16,942 bases of DNA, taken from WTAW01 sp050124775. Lineage in GTDB: Bacteria > Acidobacteriota > Aminicenantia > Aminicenantales > Aminicenantaceae. The stretch is from NCBI GenBank assembly GCA_050124775.1, contig JASFEP010000045.1, forward strand, positions 1 to 16,942, read 5' to 3'. The translations under genes and the position numbers were made by a program. Of this stretch, positions 15,950 through 16,942 are shown in pieces (position 1 is the stretch's first letter; the number at the start of each line of letters is the position of its first letter). The notes beneath the pieces are model-generated. The model was not told where the DNA came from. It saw only the letters and a list, made by a program, of their open reading frames with translations, and did not search any database.

Positions 15950-16030
15950 ATATATTGCTGAATGATTTTTAACGTGGTGATTCATGTGCCGAATTTGCTG
16001 GAAAAGGGACAGAGGGGAGTGGCCCATTCC

Positions 16031-16756
16031 ATGATTGAAAGAAAAAGAAAGAGGATGTGCGTGCTCGCGGTCCTGTGTGTGATAAATGTGGTAGCGGTTT
16101 TAAATTCAAAGGAAGACACATACACGCAAAAGAGAAACGAAATGGTTCGAAGGCAATTGGCCGGTCGTGATATAACTTCACAACAAGTGCTGGATGCCAT
16201 GAAAGCGGTGCCGCGGCATCTTTTCGTCGATCCCCGATACCGAAGTCAAGCTTATGCCGACCATCCTCTCCCCATCGATGAAGGACAGACCATCTCACAA
16301 CCTTACATCGTTGCACTGATGACCCAATATCTCGAGCTTAAAAAAGGCGAAAAGGTTTTGGAGATCGGGACCGGGTCTGGCTATCAAGCTGCTGTTCTCG
16401 CTCAAATCACAGACAATGTCTATTCCATAGAGATCAAAGAAAAATTGGCAAAGAAAGCTCTGGAAACACTCAAAGAGTTGGATTACAATTCGATTCAGGT
16501 CAAACACAGCGATGGTTACTTTGGGTGGAAGGAGCAAGCTCCATTCGATGCCATTATCGTGACATGTGCGGCAAACCACATTCCCCCGCCGCTTTTGAAT
16601 CAACTGAAGGATGGGGGAAGGTTGATCATTCCTTTGGGGAGTACTCTTTACTACCAGACCCTGGCTCTTGTCACCAAAGTGAAGGGGAAACCCAAGGTCA
16701 GACATGTTTTGGGCGTTCGTTTTGTCCCCATGACAGGAGAAGCGCAAAAGCATTAG
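16031..16756 (+). CDS. pcm: Protein-L-isoaspartate O-methyltransferase with N-terminal export/anchor segment
   Basis: Uses S-adenosylmethionine to methylate isoaspartyl residues in aged proteins so that they revert to aspartate. With the ATG at 16031 it has 241 residues. RNEMVRRQL starts near 35, DEGQTISQPYIVA lies around 83-95 (family GQTISQPYIVA), motif I VLEIGTGSGYQ is at 109-119 and the DG near 151 follows the usual pattern. Ahead of the enzyme is a basic stretch (ERKRKR) and a hydrophobic run at about 10-24 (CVLAVLCVINVVAVL). This indicates a signal anchor or secretory signal; no clean AxA site or lipobox is seen. AGAGGGGAG at 16011-16019 precedes the chosen ATG. An in-frame ATG at 15962 would add 23 residues before the basic stretch and has no ribosome binding site. 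The stop TAG overlaps the stop of the convergent gene. Confidence 0.92.
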   Translation: MIERKRKRMCVLAVLCVINVVAVLNSKEDTYTQKRNEMVRRQLAGRDITSQQVLDAMKAVPRHLFVDPRYRSQAYADHPLPIDEGQTISQPYIVALMTQYLELKKGEKVLEIGTGSGYQAAVLAQITDNVYSIEIKEKLAKKALETLKELDYNSIQVKHSDGYFGWKEQAPFDAIIVTCAANHIPPPLLNQLKDGGRLIIPLGSTLYYQTLALVTKVKGKPKVRHVLGVRFVPMTGEAQKH

Positions 16757-16942
16757 ATTTTTCGCTGTTGCTCACCCATCTCCTCTGAATCAGTTGTCGA
16801 GTTGACCATTGAGGGAAAGTTGAGGAAAAGGGGTGCCATGAGGTAGCCAGCTCCTGCCATACAGAGGACAAGACTGTATCCTCCTGTGAACGCTACCAAA
16901 AGGGCCATGACAGAATTGATGACAGACGAAAACGCATTGATG
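16753..16942 (-). CDS. C-terminal end of a membrane transporter, possibly major facilitator superfamily (partial)
   Basis: On the - strand a frame enters from the right edge (first whole codon at 16941) and runs 62 codons to a TAA at 16755-16753. The visible end has two hydrophobic segments, about residues 4-19 (FSSVINSVMALLVAFT) and 22-40 (YSLVLCMAGAGYLMAPLFL), followed by a short polar tail ending GEQQRKI. This is what the last helices and cytoplasmic tail of a 12-helix permease look like; major facilitator superfamily is my best guess but the fragment has no diagnostic motif. Its stop codon lies in the four bases TTAG shared with the pcm stop, so the convergent genes overlap and no terminator lies between them. 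Confidence 0.6.
   Translation of the reverse strand, partial: INAFSSVINSVMALLVAFTGGYSLVLCMAGAGYLMAPLFLNFPSMVNSTTDSEEMGEQQRKI

Larger units (their letters stand above)
15655..15961. other. Divergent intergenic region, no protein gene, with clustered inverted repeats
   Basis: No convincing ORF on either strand. The left part (15655-15710) is A/T-rich promoter-proximal DNA for coaD. From about 15719 to 15904 there are overlapping inverted repeats. AATCACCT (15738-15745) pairs with AGGTGATT (15762-15769). The same AGGTGA pairs alternatively with TCACCT (15785-15790), supported by the outer stem GAGAGG-AATCC (15749-15759) with GGGTT-A-CCTCTT (15795-15806). CTCTT (15802-15806) can also pair with AAGAG (15812-15816). 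This could be a small structured RNA on the + strand. No strong + promoter was found for it. The pcm promoter lies further right. Confidence 0.35.

Noticed and set aside
15962..16030. Upstream start for pcm
   Set aside because: No ribosome binding site, begins within a few bases of the predicted transcript start, and places 23 residues ahead of a normal basic-hydrophobic signal segment.
1..16942. CRISPR arrays, insertion sequences, phage genes, tRNA or rRNA genes
   Set aside because: No regularly spaced repeats, transposase-like frames, terminal inverted repeats or recognisable stable RNA sequences were seen by eye.

Overview
The window reads as a gene-dense bacterial chromosome segment from a Gram-negative (diderm) organism. 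It carries a type IV pilus secretin, an MsbA-type exporter and two outer-membrane-style lipoproteins. Base composition looks moderate and uniform. I see no mobile element, CRISPR array, tRNA or rRNA. The lineage cannot be fixed from this sequence alone. The combination of yicC-gmk-coaBC-priA order, a coaD-pilMNOPQ operon and an exported PIMT would fit Acidobacteriota-like or other deep Gram-negative groups, but that is a guess.

Left block (1-8181, + strand), apparently one co-directional operon with gaps of a few bases or overlapping stop/start codons: the C-terminal part of an aspartate-semialdehyde-dehydrogenase-like protein lacking most catalytic residues; an MsbA-like ABC exporter; YicC endoribonuclease; a 246-base gap with one doubtful 43-codon ORF; guanylate kinase; CoaBC; a family 4 uracil-DNA glycosylase; and PriA. 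PriA is the most striking gene. Its zinc site and overall fold are intact, but the Walker A lysine/threonine and the motif VI arginines are gone, so it should not be an active helicase. A strong bidirectional hairpin terminator at 8240-8272 separates this block from the next.

Middle block (15582 down to 8306, - strand): coaD-pilM-pilN-pilO-pilP-pilQ followed by two lipoprotein genes of unknown function. This looks like one operon driven from a promoter at about 15628-15654. PilM, PilN, PilO and PilP form the inner-membrane alignment platform and PilQ the outer-membrane pore of a type IV pilus. The last two genes are good candidates for surface or envelope accessories of the pilus. CoaD (this block) and CoaBC (left block) supply three activities of coenzyme A synthesis.

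Right block: a divergent intergenic region of about 450 bases (15583-16030) with promoters facing both ways and a cluster of mutually exclusive inverted repeats that may be a structured RNA; a membrane-anchored or exported protein-L-isoaspartate methyltransferase (+); and the 3' end of a membrane transporter (-) whose stop codon overlaps the methyltransferase stop codon.

The best leads are two proteins whose folds are kept while catalytic residues are lost (PriA and the ASADH-like protein), the structured intergenic region, and the undescribed lipoprotein pair at the end of the pilus operon. I do not see a clearly new multi-gene system.
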